From: Flavobacterium weaverense
GTDB taxonomy: Bacteria > Bacteroidota > Bacteroidia > Flavobacteriales > Flavobacteriaceae
Direction: 5' to 3'
DNA: 64,000 bases
Assembly: GCF_003688495.1 (NCBI RefSeq)
Contig: NZ_REFH01000010.1
Location: 186,001 to 250,000 of the forward strand
Of this stretch, positions 10,487 to 17,993 are shown piece by piece (position 1 is the first letter of the stretch; each line of letters opens with the position of its first letter). Below the pieces are notes generated by a model. The model ran no database searches. It saw only the letters and a list, made by a program, of their open reading frames with translations, and had not been told where the DNA came from. The translations under genes were made by a program, and so were the position numbers.

Positions 10487-10555
10487 AAAAGTGTTCGATA
10501 ATTTAAAATCCAGTTTTTTTGACTGTAATTTAAATTAATGAGCACTTTTTTATTG
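10487..10555 (+). terminator. Very long hairpin terminator after the second aconitase
   Basis: The arms 10487-10514 and 10522-10549 pair over 28 positions with five mismatches around a seven-base loop, followed by a T-run. The stem is more than twice the length of the other terminators in the window. Confidence 0.75.
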
Positions 10556-10562
10556 TTTAGAT

Positions 10563-10705
10563 GGAGCTTATCCTGCTCTTCCTTTCAAGCTTTATTATAG
10601 CATTGCTTTTTTCTAAGACTAAAAAGGAGCTTACTTCAATCGCTCTTTTTTGTCGAGAAAAAATACAATTCTATTTCAAAAGGCTTTTCATTTCGATCAG
10701 GGCTA
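10563..10705 (+). repeat. Dispersed GGAGCT/GGGGCTA-family repeat, copy D (divergent)
   Basis: It begins GGAGCTTATCCTGC and ends TTTCGATCAGGGCTA, matching the ends of the three other copies. The central part has AAAAAGGAGC...GCTCTTTTTT, the same inner stem as copy B. The end pairing CCTG/CAGG replaces CCCG/CGGG of the other copies, a compensatory change. A 67-codon open frame overlies it but is not credible as a gene. It lies between two rightward genes and points the same way. Confidence 0.7.
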
Positions 10706-11091
10706 ACAATTGTTTTATAAAGGTTAAAATTCATTTTCGCTCAGTTTTAATCCAATCTCCGTAAATTTTAGGTATTTTAATTTTCAATACTCTATTACAG
10801 TTACTTCCTTGCTTCAAAAAACAGCATTAAAGAACGAAAATGTGGCTATTATATAAGAATTTTTAAAATTTGTGAAACTAAATAGGCGTTTTTTTGATTA
10901 ATAAGTTTATATTAGCTTTTTTTAAAAATGCACTAGCTTTAGTTATTGATTTAATTTTTTTATCAAATAACAAAGCATTTTTAAGAAACGTGTTTCTTGA
11001 ACATCTTTCAAGAAATTTATGCTGACGAAATTTAATAATTATATCCCGAAATTGTCAGTTAGAATACCATGGGGTAAGTAATTTGAAATAA
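10706..11091 (+). other. AT-rich leader region before the LysM hydrolase gene
   Basis: About 390 bases with no gene. It holds the overlapping inverted repeats at 10983-11015 described separately. No exact TAnnTTTG box was found; a near match (TAATTTG, one base short) lies just before the start. Confidence 0.4.
10983..11015 (+). promoter_or_regulatory. Three-arm alternative hairpin upstream of the LysM gene
   Basis: The arm AAGAAA (10983-10988) can pair with TTTCTT (10993-10998). The overlapping arm TTTCTTGAA (10993-11001) pairs perfectly with TTCAAGAAA (11007-11015). The two stems exclude each other. It lies about 77 bases before the start codon. It may be a regulatory RNA switch or a protein operator; function is inferred only from the geometry. 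Confidence 0.35.
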
Positions 11092-12486
11092 ATGAATATG
11101 AGTTTAAGAGTAATTGTAGCGCTATTTTGTCTGAATAGCATGGTTCTTTTTTCACAGGAAAAAATCACAAAACACACTATATCAAAAGGGGAAACAATCT
11201 CAAGTATAGCTGAGAAATACGAAGTAAAGCAAAGCGCAATTTTAAAGCTAAATCCCAAAGCAAAGAACCTATTAAAACTCAATTCTGTTTTATTAATACC
11301 AACTACAATAGTTACAAAAAGTAACACAAAAGCAACTACACACCCTAAAGTAGTTAATAATTCATCCAAAGAACACCAAGTTCAAGCTAAAGAAACACTT
11401 TACGGTATAGCTAAACAATACGGACTTACAATCAAAGAACTAAATGATTTAAATCCAGCACTTGCTTCTTCTGATTTAAAAATTGGACAAAAAATAAATA
11501 TTCCTTCAAATTTAATAAACGAAACTCCAGTTATTGCTAGTAAGGAAGTTGCTAACAAGCAAGATTACAACCAAAATTCACCAATTTCGTCATCATTTAG
11601 TTGGGAAGTGCAACCAAAAGAAACTAAATACTCGATTACTAAAAAATACGGGATTAGTATCAAAGAATTTGATAAAGCAAATCCTGAGTTAGGAGTTAAA
11701 GCACTTAGAGTTGGTCAGAAAGTAAATATTCCTGCAAACGCTGTCGCAGTTGTTGAATCTAAAGAAGTTTTAAAGATTGAGGATAAAGTTTCATTGCAAC
11801 CTAAAGTGGAATTAGTTCAAAATGATATTAAAATCATTGAAGAAAATAATTCTGTTAAAAACACTTTTGTAAGGGAGGTTTTAGCAAAAGAGACGAAATA
11901 TGCAATTGCAAAAGAATACGGAATTACAGTTCAGGAATTAGAAAAACAAAATCCAGAAATTAAAGGAAAACTTCGTGTAGGTCACAAATTGACCATCACA
12001 TCCGATATAGCTATTAAAGAAAATAATGCAATAGCTAATAATATTGACATCAAAAACAGCAAGATTGATTTTAATAATTCACAGAGGACAGCGTTTAATC
12101 ATGATTTTTTAGATCAGTTAATTGAAAATGCTTCAGAAAACATTGGTACTCGTTATAGAACTGGAGGAACATCAAAATCAGGATTTGATTGTTCAGGTTT
12201 GATGTGCACTACTTTTGGTGCATTTGACATAAAATTACCAAGAACCTCTCGTGAGCAATCTAGTATAGGAACAAAAATAAATACAGAAGAAGCTCAAAAA
12301 GGAGATTTAATATTCTTTAAGACTAATGGTAGAAGCCAGATCAACCATGTAGGAATGGTTGTTGAGGTCAATGAAGGAGAAATTAAATTTATTCACTCTT
12401 CAGTAAGTAACGGTGTTATTATTTCCTCTACTAAAGAGAAGTATTACCAGAAAAATTTTACTCAAATAAATAGAGTTTTGCAGTAA
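11092..12486 (+). CDS. Secreted cell-wall hydrolase: four LysM domains plus NlpC/P60 peptidase
   Basis: Predicted exported peptidoglycan endopeptidase. A signal peptide (about residues 1-20, ...SMVLFSQE) precedes four LysM repeats. They start near residues 24, 95, 175 and 260 and share a motif like KETxYxIAKxYGIxxxELxxxNP. A C-terminal NlpC/P60 domain carries the catalytic Cys367 in FDCSGL, His in INHVGM and a third polar residue in IHSS. LysM domains bind glycan; NlpC/P60 enzymes cut stem peptides. At 464 residues it is complete. ATG at 11098 is an alternative start. It ends at a perfect-palindrome terminator shared with the convergent PNPOx-like gene. Confidence 0.93.
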   Translation: MNMSLRVIVALFCLNSMVLFSQEKITKHTISKGETISSIAEKYEVKQSAILKLNPKAKNLLKLNSVLLIPTTIVTKSNTKATTHPKVVNNSSKEHQVQAKETLYGIAKQYGLTIKELNDLNPALASSDLKIGQKINIPSNLINETPVIASKEVANKQDYNQNSPISSSFSWEVQPKETKYSITKKYGISIKEFDKANPELGVKALRVGQKVNIPANAVAVVESKEVLKIEDKVSLQPKVELVQNDIKIIEENNSVKNTFVREVLAKETKYAIAKEYGITVQELEKQNPEIKGKLRVGHKLTITSDIAIKENNAIANNIDIKNSKIDFNNSQRTAFNHDFLDQLIENASENIGTRYRTGGTSKSGFDCSGLMCTTFGAFDIKLPRTSREQSSIGTKINTEEAQKGDLIFFKTNGRSQINHVGMVVEVNEGEIKFIHSSVSNGVIISSTKEKYYQKNFTQINRVLQ

Positions 12487-12502
12487 ATCTAGACTTATTA
12501 AA

Positions 12503-12537
12503 AAAAAACGCTCCAACATGTTGGAGCGTTTTTTTTT
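12503..12537. terminator. Perfect palindromic bidirectional terminator
   Basis: A perfect 24-base palindrome (arm AACGCTCCAACA, 12507-12530) is flanked by an A-run and nine T. It serves the converging LysM and PNPOx-like genes. Confidence 0.85.
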
Positions 12538-12544
12538 GCTCTTT

Positions 12545-13054
12545 TTATACTTTAATTTCACCTTCTGTTCCACCCACTAAGTTTGTTCCAGTGACAACTG
12601 AAGCAGCCATTTTTATGAAGTTGATCATTTGGTTACCATCCGTATCCCAGAAATACGCACTTTTTGGTTCAACCTTGATTAATGAAACATTTGGATCTTC
12701 TTTTCCTCCTTCAAACCATATTCCAACTGCCGGTGACCATAGTTCGTCAATCTTGTCGCGATCTAAAACAATTGATGCATGACCATTCACTACTAAATAA
12801 CTTCCTTTTGGAGGATGGGAGAAAAACAATTGAACGTTAGGATCTTTTGCAATCTCTTTGTTTTTATCACTATTCTTCTGGTCAAAAAACCAAATATTAC
12901 CTTTATCACATACATGGGTTGCACTCATCGGTCGAGCAGTTGAACCATCATTGTTTTTAATATCAGTACAGAAAAGACACATTGTGATATCTTTTACTAA
13001 ACTCTTTAATTTATCTATTCCTTCTATCGTGTAATCAGTTCCTTTAGCACTCAT
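12545..13054 (-). CDS. Pyridoxamine 5'-phosphate oxidase-family (general stress protein 26-like) flavoprotein
   Basis: A small protein with an FMN-binding split barrel, 169 residues from MSAKGTDYTIEG. An upstream in-frame ATG at 13117 would add an unlikely extension. Features seen are DITMCLFCTD, PMSATHVCDKGNIWFFDQKNSDK and the barrel segment VQLFFSHPPKGSYLVVNGHASIV. A C-terminal KSAYFWDTDGNQM matches the stress-protein-26 type rather than true PdxH. Substrates of this group are mostly unknown. It is monocistronic, ending at the shared terminator. Confidence 0.85.
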   Translation of the reverse strand: MSAKGTDYTIEGIDKLKSLVKDITMCLFCTDIKNNDGSTARPMSATHVCDKGNIWFFDQKNSDKNKEIAKDPNVQLFFSHPPKGSYLVVNGHASIVLDRDKIDELWSPAVGIWFEGGKEDPNVSLIKVEPKSAYFWDTDGNQMINFIKMAASVVTGTNLVGGTEGEIKV

Positions 13055-13333
13055 AATTATTATCTTTAAAATTAATTCTATATTGTACGTTGAATTACAA
13101 AGTTGACAAAGATTCAAGGAAAATTAATTATACAATTTATTCTAAATGTTTCATTTTTTAAATATCTGATACTGTGATAAGTGTTTTATCTGCATTTTGG
13201 AAATTCCTTATATCTGTGTAGTCGTATCATTTTAGCTATTCTAACTATTGTATTTTATTGTTGAATAATGATATCGAGAATTAATTCTAATTAATTTTAT
13301 GTTAATTGTTAATATCACTTAACATTAATAAAT

Positions 13334-13341
13334 TATTTTTG
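13334..13341 (+). promoter_or_regulatory. -7 promoter element for the TlpA-like gene
   Basis: TATTTTTG matches TAnnTTTG exactly, 25 bases before the ATG at 13367. A TTG at 13306 is slightly too far for a standard -33. Confidence 0.55.
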
Positions 13342-13366
13342 AGTTACTAAATAAAAAATTAACTCT

Positions 13367-14371
13367 ATGAGAAAATTACTTTTTATCGCATTGGCATTTA
13401 TTGGTACGGCTAACGTGATAGGACAATCGAAAACCGCTTTGTCTTTTAAAGCAGAAATTGCCAACAGAAATACCGATGCTATTAGTTTCTTAGATAGAAA
13501 TAATGGTAAGGAGGTCAAAAAAATTGAAGTTAATAAGGACGGATTTTTTAAAGACTCTTTTCCTATTGAAGAAGGTTTTTATATGCTTTTTGACGGTAAG
13601 GAGTATACTAAAGTTTTCTTGAAAAATGGTTACGACTTAACTTTAAAAATGGATGCTAAACAGTTTGATGAATCTATAGTATACTCAGGAAAAGGTGCTT
13701 TGGAAAATAATTTTCTAGCTCAAAATGCTATCGAAGATGCAAAGTATGATTATGATTTACTTTTAGCTTCGACAGAAGATAGTTTTAATAAAACTATAGT
13801 AGAGAAGAAAGCTTCAGATTTAAGTGCACTAGAGAATAAGAAGTTTGATCCTAGCTTTGTGATGCTACAGAAAAAGAATATTGAAAATTCATTTGTTGGA
13901 TTGACTAAATATTACGAGGAAGGTCTTAAAACAAGAAAAATGGATGGTGCAATGTCTCCTTCATTTAATTATGATAATTATAAGGGTGGAAAAACCAAAC
14001 TAGAAGACTTTAGAGGTAAATATGTTTACATTGATGTATGGGCAACGTGGTGCGCTCCTTGTCGTGCTGAAATACCTTTTTTAAAGAAACTTGAAGAAAA
14101 ATACCATCAGAAAGATATTGTTTTTTTAAGTCTTTCTATTGATCAATTAAAAGATGTTGAAAAATGGAGAAAATTAATCAAAGACAAAGAATTAGGTGGA
14201 GTACAAGTTTTTGCTGATAATGACTGGAACTCTCAATTCATCAAAGACTATAATATTACTGGTATTCCGAGATTTATATTAATAGATCCAAATGGTAAAA
14301 TTGTAAAAGCCGATGCTCCTAGACCATCTAGCCCAACAATTGAAGCTGAGTTTGATGCGCTATTGAACTAG
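13367..14371 (+). CDS. TlpA/AhpC-type periplasmic thiol-disulfide oxidoreductase
   Basis: Exported thioredoxin-fold protein of 334 residues. The signal peptide (MRKLLFIALAFIGTANVIGQS) is followed by a beta-rich N-terminal region of the DUF4369 type (about 25-130). The C-terminal thioredoxin domain has the active site WCAPC (Cys229, Cys232) in YIDVWATWCAPCRAEIPFL and a cis-proline in GIPRF. Likely role: reducing or shuffling thiols of envelope proteins. Substrate unknown. It has its own promoter and terminator. Confidence 0.9.
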   Translation: MRKLLFIALAFIGTANVIGQSKTALSFKAEIANRNTDAISFLDRNNGKEVKKIEVNKDGFFKDSFPIEEGFYMLFDGKEYTKVFLKNGYDLTLKMDAKQFDESIVYSGKGALENNFLAQNAIEDAKYDYDLLLASTEDSFNKTIVEKKASDLSALENKKFDPSFVMLQKKNIENSFVGLTKYYEEGLKTRKMDGAMSPSFNYDNYKGGKTKLEDFRGKYVYIDVWATWCAPCRAEIPFLKKLEEKYHQKDIVFLSLSIDQLKDVEKWRKLIKDKELGGVQVFADNDWNSQFIKDYNITGIPRFILIDPNGKIVKADAPRPSSPTIEAEFDALLN

Positions 14372-14432
14372 TGGTCAATAATTGAGAAATAACAAGTAAG
14401 AAGAATTTTTAATTAAGATCTATCTATATAAG

Positions 14433-14467
14433 AAAGCCGCCAAAATTTTATTTTGGCGGCTTTTGTT
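14433..14467. terminator. Strong GC-stem terminator
   Basis: A 13-bp perfect stem (AAAGCCGCCAAAA with its complement) and five-base loop with T-rich exit. It lies between the convergent TlpA-like and glycosyltransferase genes. Confidence 0.8.
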
Positions 14468-14481
14468 ATTTATTCCCATTA

Positions 14482-15537
14482 CTAATTTGATTTCGAGAGA
14501 ACCATATTTATGATTTTAATCCAGTCCTCAATAGTTCCAGTGTTTGTATTTATTGCCTCACTGTTATTATTATACGGTTTATACATATTAATATTATCGC
14601 GAGAAAACAATCCAACTGTTGGTGTCAATGATGCGCTTGCTAAGTGCATAATCCCACTATCTGCGCCAATAAAAATTTCAGTATTTGCAATCACTGCACA
14701 AATCTCTCTCACATCTTTGCTATAAAATGTTGGCGCTTTAAACCCAATTTGCGAAATGTTTTCCACAGGTAAAACTTCGATTATATTATACTGCGGATAT
14801 TCCTTTAGTAATCGTGCGTAGAATTCTTCCCACCACAATTCGGAGTAGCATTTATCATCGGTAGCATAAGTGAATATGCTTATGGTTTTCTTGTCGTTTT
14901 TTACTAAATCGGCAATAATTTTAGAACCTGTATTAATCTCTAGTGAACTCAATTTCAAGTCTATTGATGGTATAGCATTTTCGTTTTTAGCAAATCCTAA
15001 TTTAGTTAAAAATGATCTAAATTCATATATAGGGTATTTCGCTATGTGCTCATAATCACTGTTTGCTAATTGCATTTCCTTATCCAATTCGCCAAAAAAT
15101 TTATATTTTGCATCAGCAAACTGTGCCGATAATCTTCCGGATGAAGAGTTTTTATCGACGTTAATTACTATATCGTACTTCTGATTTTTGATTTTGATCC
15201 ATACTTTGAAATAATCAATTAGATTTTTAAATGGTTTTTTAGGCAGCTCAATTATATAGTTGATGTTTTTATAATTTTCAAAGATAATTGGCGCTAAACC
15301 ACCTTTTACAAATAAATCGATCTTGCAATCCGGAAAAACCGATGCAACATCTTGCACTAGAGGTGTGATTAGTAAAAGATTCCCCAAACGATGATTAGGT
15401 CTGGAAATTAAAACCTTTTTTATTTCTATCTTTTCAGATAAATCGATCTGCTGGTTCTTTTGTGAGCTACCTATATTTTTAGTTAAACCGCGGGTTATAA
15501 TTCTTCGGAATTCATTTATTTTTTTTATAGCACTCAT
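14482..15537 (-). CDS. Glycosyltransferase family 9 (heptosyltransferase-like)
   Basis: Transferase of the ADP-heptose:LPS heptosyltransferase fold, 351 residues. The N-terminal domain has KKVLISRPNHRLGNLLLITPLVQDV. The C-terminal nucleotide-sugar domain has FIGADSGIMHLASASLTPTVGLF, the GT9 signature. It probably adds a sugar to a cell-surface lipid-linked glycan on the cytosolic face. Donor and acceptor cannot be read from the sequence. It stands alone rather than in a polysaccharide cluster. Confidence 0.85.
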   Translation of the reverse strand: MSAIKKINEFRRIITRGLTKNIGSSQKNQQIDLSEKIEIKKVLISRPNHRLGNLLLITPLVQDVASVFPDCKIDLFVKGGLAPIIFENYKNINYIIELPKKPFKNLIDYFKVWIKIKNQKYDIVINVDKNSSSGRLSAQFADAKYKFFGELDKEMQLANSDYEHIAKYPIYEFRSFLTKLGFAKNENAIPSIDLKLSSLEINTGSKIIADLVKNDKKTISIFTYATDDKCYSELWWEEFYARLLKEYPQYNIIEVLPVENISQIGFKAPTFYSKDVREICAVIANTEIFIGADSGIMHLASASLTPTVGLFSRDNINMYKPYNNNSEAINTNTGTIEDWIKIINMVLSKSN

Positions 15538-15646
15538 TTTTTTTGGATAGTAGGTTTAGATTTAATACTGGATAGACTTTTCGAACATGGGATATTAAAA
15601 TGCGATGCTGATTAACTTTTTATAAAAGAATCTATGTTTATCATCG

Positions 15647-15654
15647 CAAATGTA
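15647..15654 (-). promoter_or_regulatory. -7 promoter element for the glycosyltransferase gene
   Basis: The minus strand reads TACATTTG, an exact TAnnTTTG match, giving a leader of about 105 bases. Confidence 0.45.
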
Positions 15655-15845
15655 CAATTTAGAATTTAATCAAAAACATTCGACTACTTAACAAAACTGG
15701 TCGCGAATTTTATTTTTTAAATAGATACGTTTGATTAATTTTCTATCAATGAACATATTTTATCTTTTGTCTTTTCCTTTAAATAGAATTACTGTAAATT
15801 ATAAATAGAATTTGTAAAAAGTATATAAATAATGATTCATCAAGC

Positions 15846-15853
15846 TATATTTG
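15846..15853 (+). promoter_or_regulatory. -7 promoter element for the CDGSH gene
   Basis: TATATTTG matches TAnnTTTG exactly, 30 bases before the ATG at 15884. Confidence 0.6.
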
Positions 15854-15883
15854 CATCTATTGAACTATAAAAATAAGTAAATT

Positions 15884-16111
15884 ATGAGCACAACAAAACT
15901 TACCATTAATCGTAATGGTTCTATTAAAATTGAAGGAGATTTTGAAATTACAGATAGTGAAGGAAACGTTTATGGGTTAGAAGGTAGAAATACTTTAGGT
16001 CTTTGTCGTTGTGGAGAATCAAAAAGCAAACCTTTTTGTGACGGTTCTCATAGAAATAACTTTGAGCATGATGCTAAAGCATTTGATTTACCGCCAATGA
16101 AAACCAAATAA
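15884..16111 (+). CDS. CDGSH iron-sulfur domain protein (mitoNEET type)
   Basis: Small 75-residue protein with one CDGSH motif. The [2Fe-2S] ligands are Cys41, Cys43, Cys52 and His56 (LCRCGESKSKPFCDGSH), the expected 3Cys-1His set. The family holds a redox-active, transferable cluster. The N-terminal half (KLTINRNGSIKIEGDFEI) resembles other single-domain bacterial members. It is monocistronic with its own promoter and terminator. Physiological role unknown. Confidence 0.9.
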   Translation: MSTTKLTINRNGSIKIEGDFEITDSEGNVYGLEGRNTLGLCRCGESKSKPFCDGSHRNNFEHDAKAFDLPPMKTK

Positions 16112-16186
16112 ATATTCGAACTTTTAAAATTGGATTCTGTTACTAATTACTAGTTTTCCTATTTCAAAATAAATATAAATTTATTT

Positions 16187-16226
16187 AAAGACGCTATTCG
16201 CATCAAAAGTGCGAGAGCGTCTTTTT
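16187..16226 (+). terminator. Hairpin terminator after the CDGSH gene
   Basis: The stem AAAGACGCT/AGCGTCTTT (16187-16195 with 16216-16224) has an inner CGC/GCG pairing and is followed by T5. Confidence 0.7.
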
Positions 16227-16249
16227 GTTTTTTAGTACTTTACTATTAT

Positions 16250-16274
16250 TGTGCGAGAGCACATTTATTTTTTT
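16250..16274 (+). other. Second small hairpin sharing a decamer with the terminator
   Basis: TGTGC-GAGA-GCACA (16250-16263) followed by a T-rich run. The decamer GTGCGAGAGC occurs both here (16251-16260) and in the preceding terminator (16209-16218). It could be a second terminator or part of the permease leader. Confidence 0.4.
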
Positions 16275-16360
16275 AATAGTATTTTGAAGACAATTATTAA
16301 TTTGATTTCTCATTTTAAAAAAAAGTATATCTTTAGCCAACCAAAACCAAAAACTATTAT

Positions 16361-17767
16361 ATGGAAGAAAATAAACCAGAGCATTTTAAAAGAGAATTAG
16401 GGTTACTAGACGGAACGATGCTCGTTGTAGGATCCATGATTGGTTCAGGGGTTTTTATTGTAAGTTCAGACATGGTTCGCCAATTAGGATCTTCAGGTTG
16501 GCTTATTGCTATGTGGGTTCTTACTGGTGTGATTACAGTGATTGCAGCAGTAAGTTATGGAGAATTGAGTGCGATGTTTCCAAAGGCAGGAGGGCAATAT
16601 GTTTATATTAAAGAGGCATACGGAAAGTTAGTTGGTTTTTTATACGGTTGGAGTTTCTTCGCTGTTATTCAAACAGGTACTATTGCTGCAGTAGGCGTTG
16701 CTTTTGCAAAATTTTCAGCTTATTTATACGCACCGTTAAGCGATAAAAACATTTTATATGAAATAGGAAGTTTTAAACTTAATGCTGCGCAAGTTCTCTC
16801 TATAATTACCATTATTTTTTTAAGTTATATCAATAGTCGCGGTGTAAAAAACTCTAAAATATTACAAACGGTTCTTACTTTGATTAAGATTGTTTCATTA
16901 GCCGGTTTGATAATTTTTGGTTTCATGGCAGCTAAGGCTGAGGTATGGGATGCAAACTGGACTAATGCTTGGGCTTCGCAATCCTTCAATGTAGAAACTG
17001 GTAATTGGTTGCCAATAAGTGGTATGGCATTAATTTCTGCTATTTCTGCAGCATTAGTTGGTTCCCTATTCTCAAGTGGAGCTTGGGAAGGAGTTACCTT
17101 TATTGCAGGCGAGATTAAAAACCCTAAGCGGAATGTAGGTTTAAGTTTATTCTTAGGGACAGTTATCGTTTGTGTTATTTACGTGCTAGCAAATTTAATG
17201 TATCTAGCAGTTGTGCCTTTGCAAGGGATCGCGACAGCCGAGTCAGATAGAGTTGCAGTTGTAGCGTCGCAATATATTTTTGGTCCGATAGGAACATTTT
17301 TAATTGCGGTGATGATTATGATTTCCACTTTTGCTTGTAACAACGGAATGATTATGGCAGGAGCAAGAGTCTATTACACAATGGCTCAAGATGGTCTGTT
17401 TTTCAAAAAAGCCGCTCAACTTAATAAAGCGAGTGTTCCAGCTTGGTCGATTTGGGTACAATGTCTTTGGGCTTCTGTGCTGTGTTTGACTGGGAAATAT
17501 GGAGATTTATTAGATTTTGTGGTCATTGTTGTTTTGATTTTCTATATGCTAACTATATTAGGAATATTCATCCTTCGTAGGAAGTTACCAAATGCGGATC
17601 GTCCTTATAAAGCTTTTGGCTATCCTTTTTTACCAGGTTTGTACATTGTAGTATCTACAGCAATTTGTATTGCTTTGTTAGTTGTAAAAACAAGTACATG
17701 CGGTTGGGGTGTACTAATAATGTTAGCTGGGATTCCAATCTATTATCTAACGAAAGCAAAAGAATAG
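16361..17767 (+). CDS. APC-family amino-acid permease
   Basis: Inner-membrane amino-acid transporter of 468 residues with about twelve hydrophobic segments. The first helix has the APC unwound-helix motif GSMIGSGVFIV (about residues 26-36). A conserved FPKAGGQYVYIKEAYG segment follows helix 2, and EGVTFIAGEIKNPKRN follows helix 6. It is closest in pattern to the LAT/SteT branch. Substrate cannot be assigned. A weak promoter-like TATCTTTA lies at 16328-16335. It ends at a strong terminator. Confidence 0.9.
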   Translation: MEENKPEHFKRELGLLDGTMLVVGSMIGSGVFIVSSDMVRQLGSSGWLIAMWVLTGVITVIAAVSYGELSAMFPKAGGQYVYIKEAYGKLVGFLYGWSFFAVIQTGTIAAVGVAFAKFSAYLYAPLSDKNILYEIGSFKLNAAQVLSIITIIFLSYINSRGVKNSKILQTVLTLIKIVSLAGLIIFGFMAAKAEVWDANWTNAWASQSFNVETGNWLPISGMALISAISAALVGSLFSSGAWEGVTFIAGEIKNPKRNVGLSLFLGTVIVCVIYVLANLMYLAVVPLQGIATAESDRVAVVASQYIFGPIGTFLIAVMIMISTFACNNGMIMAGARVYYTMAQDGLFFKKAAQLNKASVPAWSIWVQCLWASVLCLTGKYGDLLDFVVIVVLIFYMLTILGIFILRRKLPNADRPYKAFGYPFLPGLYIVVSTAICIALLVVKTSTCGWGVLIMLAGIPIYYLTKAKE

Positions 17768-17852
17768 TTCTTCTATATAATTGTAAATAATCATCTAATC
17801 ATTTATAGTTTGTGAGACAGTTTTATTTTTGATGTAAAAATGAATTAACTAA

Positions 17853-17887
17853 AAAATCCGTCCCGTTATTAAACGAGACGGATTTTA
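17853..17887. terminator. Hairpin terminator between convergent permease and gap
   Basis: The arms AAAATCCGTC-CGTT and AACG-GACGGATTTT pair around an ATTA loop with one offset base; A- and T-rich flanks on both sides. Confidence 0.75.
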
Positions 17888-17993
17888 TATTTAAATTCAG
17901 GTTGGACTGCAGTTATTAAGTTTTAAAAATTACCGACTAAAAACTAATTACTAAAAAAAGATAACAAGCAATTAACAACCTGTAAGCTATAGA

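Larger units (their letters stand above)
15538..15883. other. Divergent promoter region between glycosyltransferase and CDGSH genes
   Basis: About 345 AT-rich bases without a gene. It contains one -7 box in each direction (15647-15654 minus, 15846-15853 plus); nothing else was recognised. Confidence 0.45.

Noticed and set aside
10561..10764. 67-codon open frame with hydrophobic start
   Set aside because: It lies over repeat copy D; its sequence is explained by the repeat ends and core, and it has no recognisable domain.
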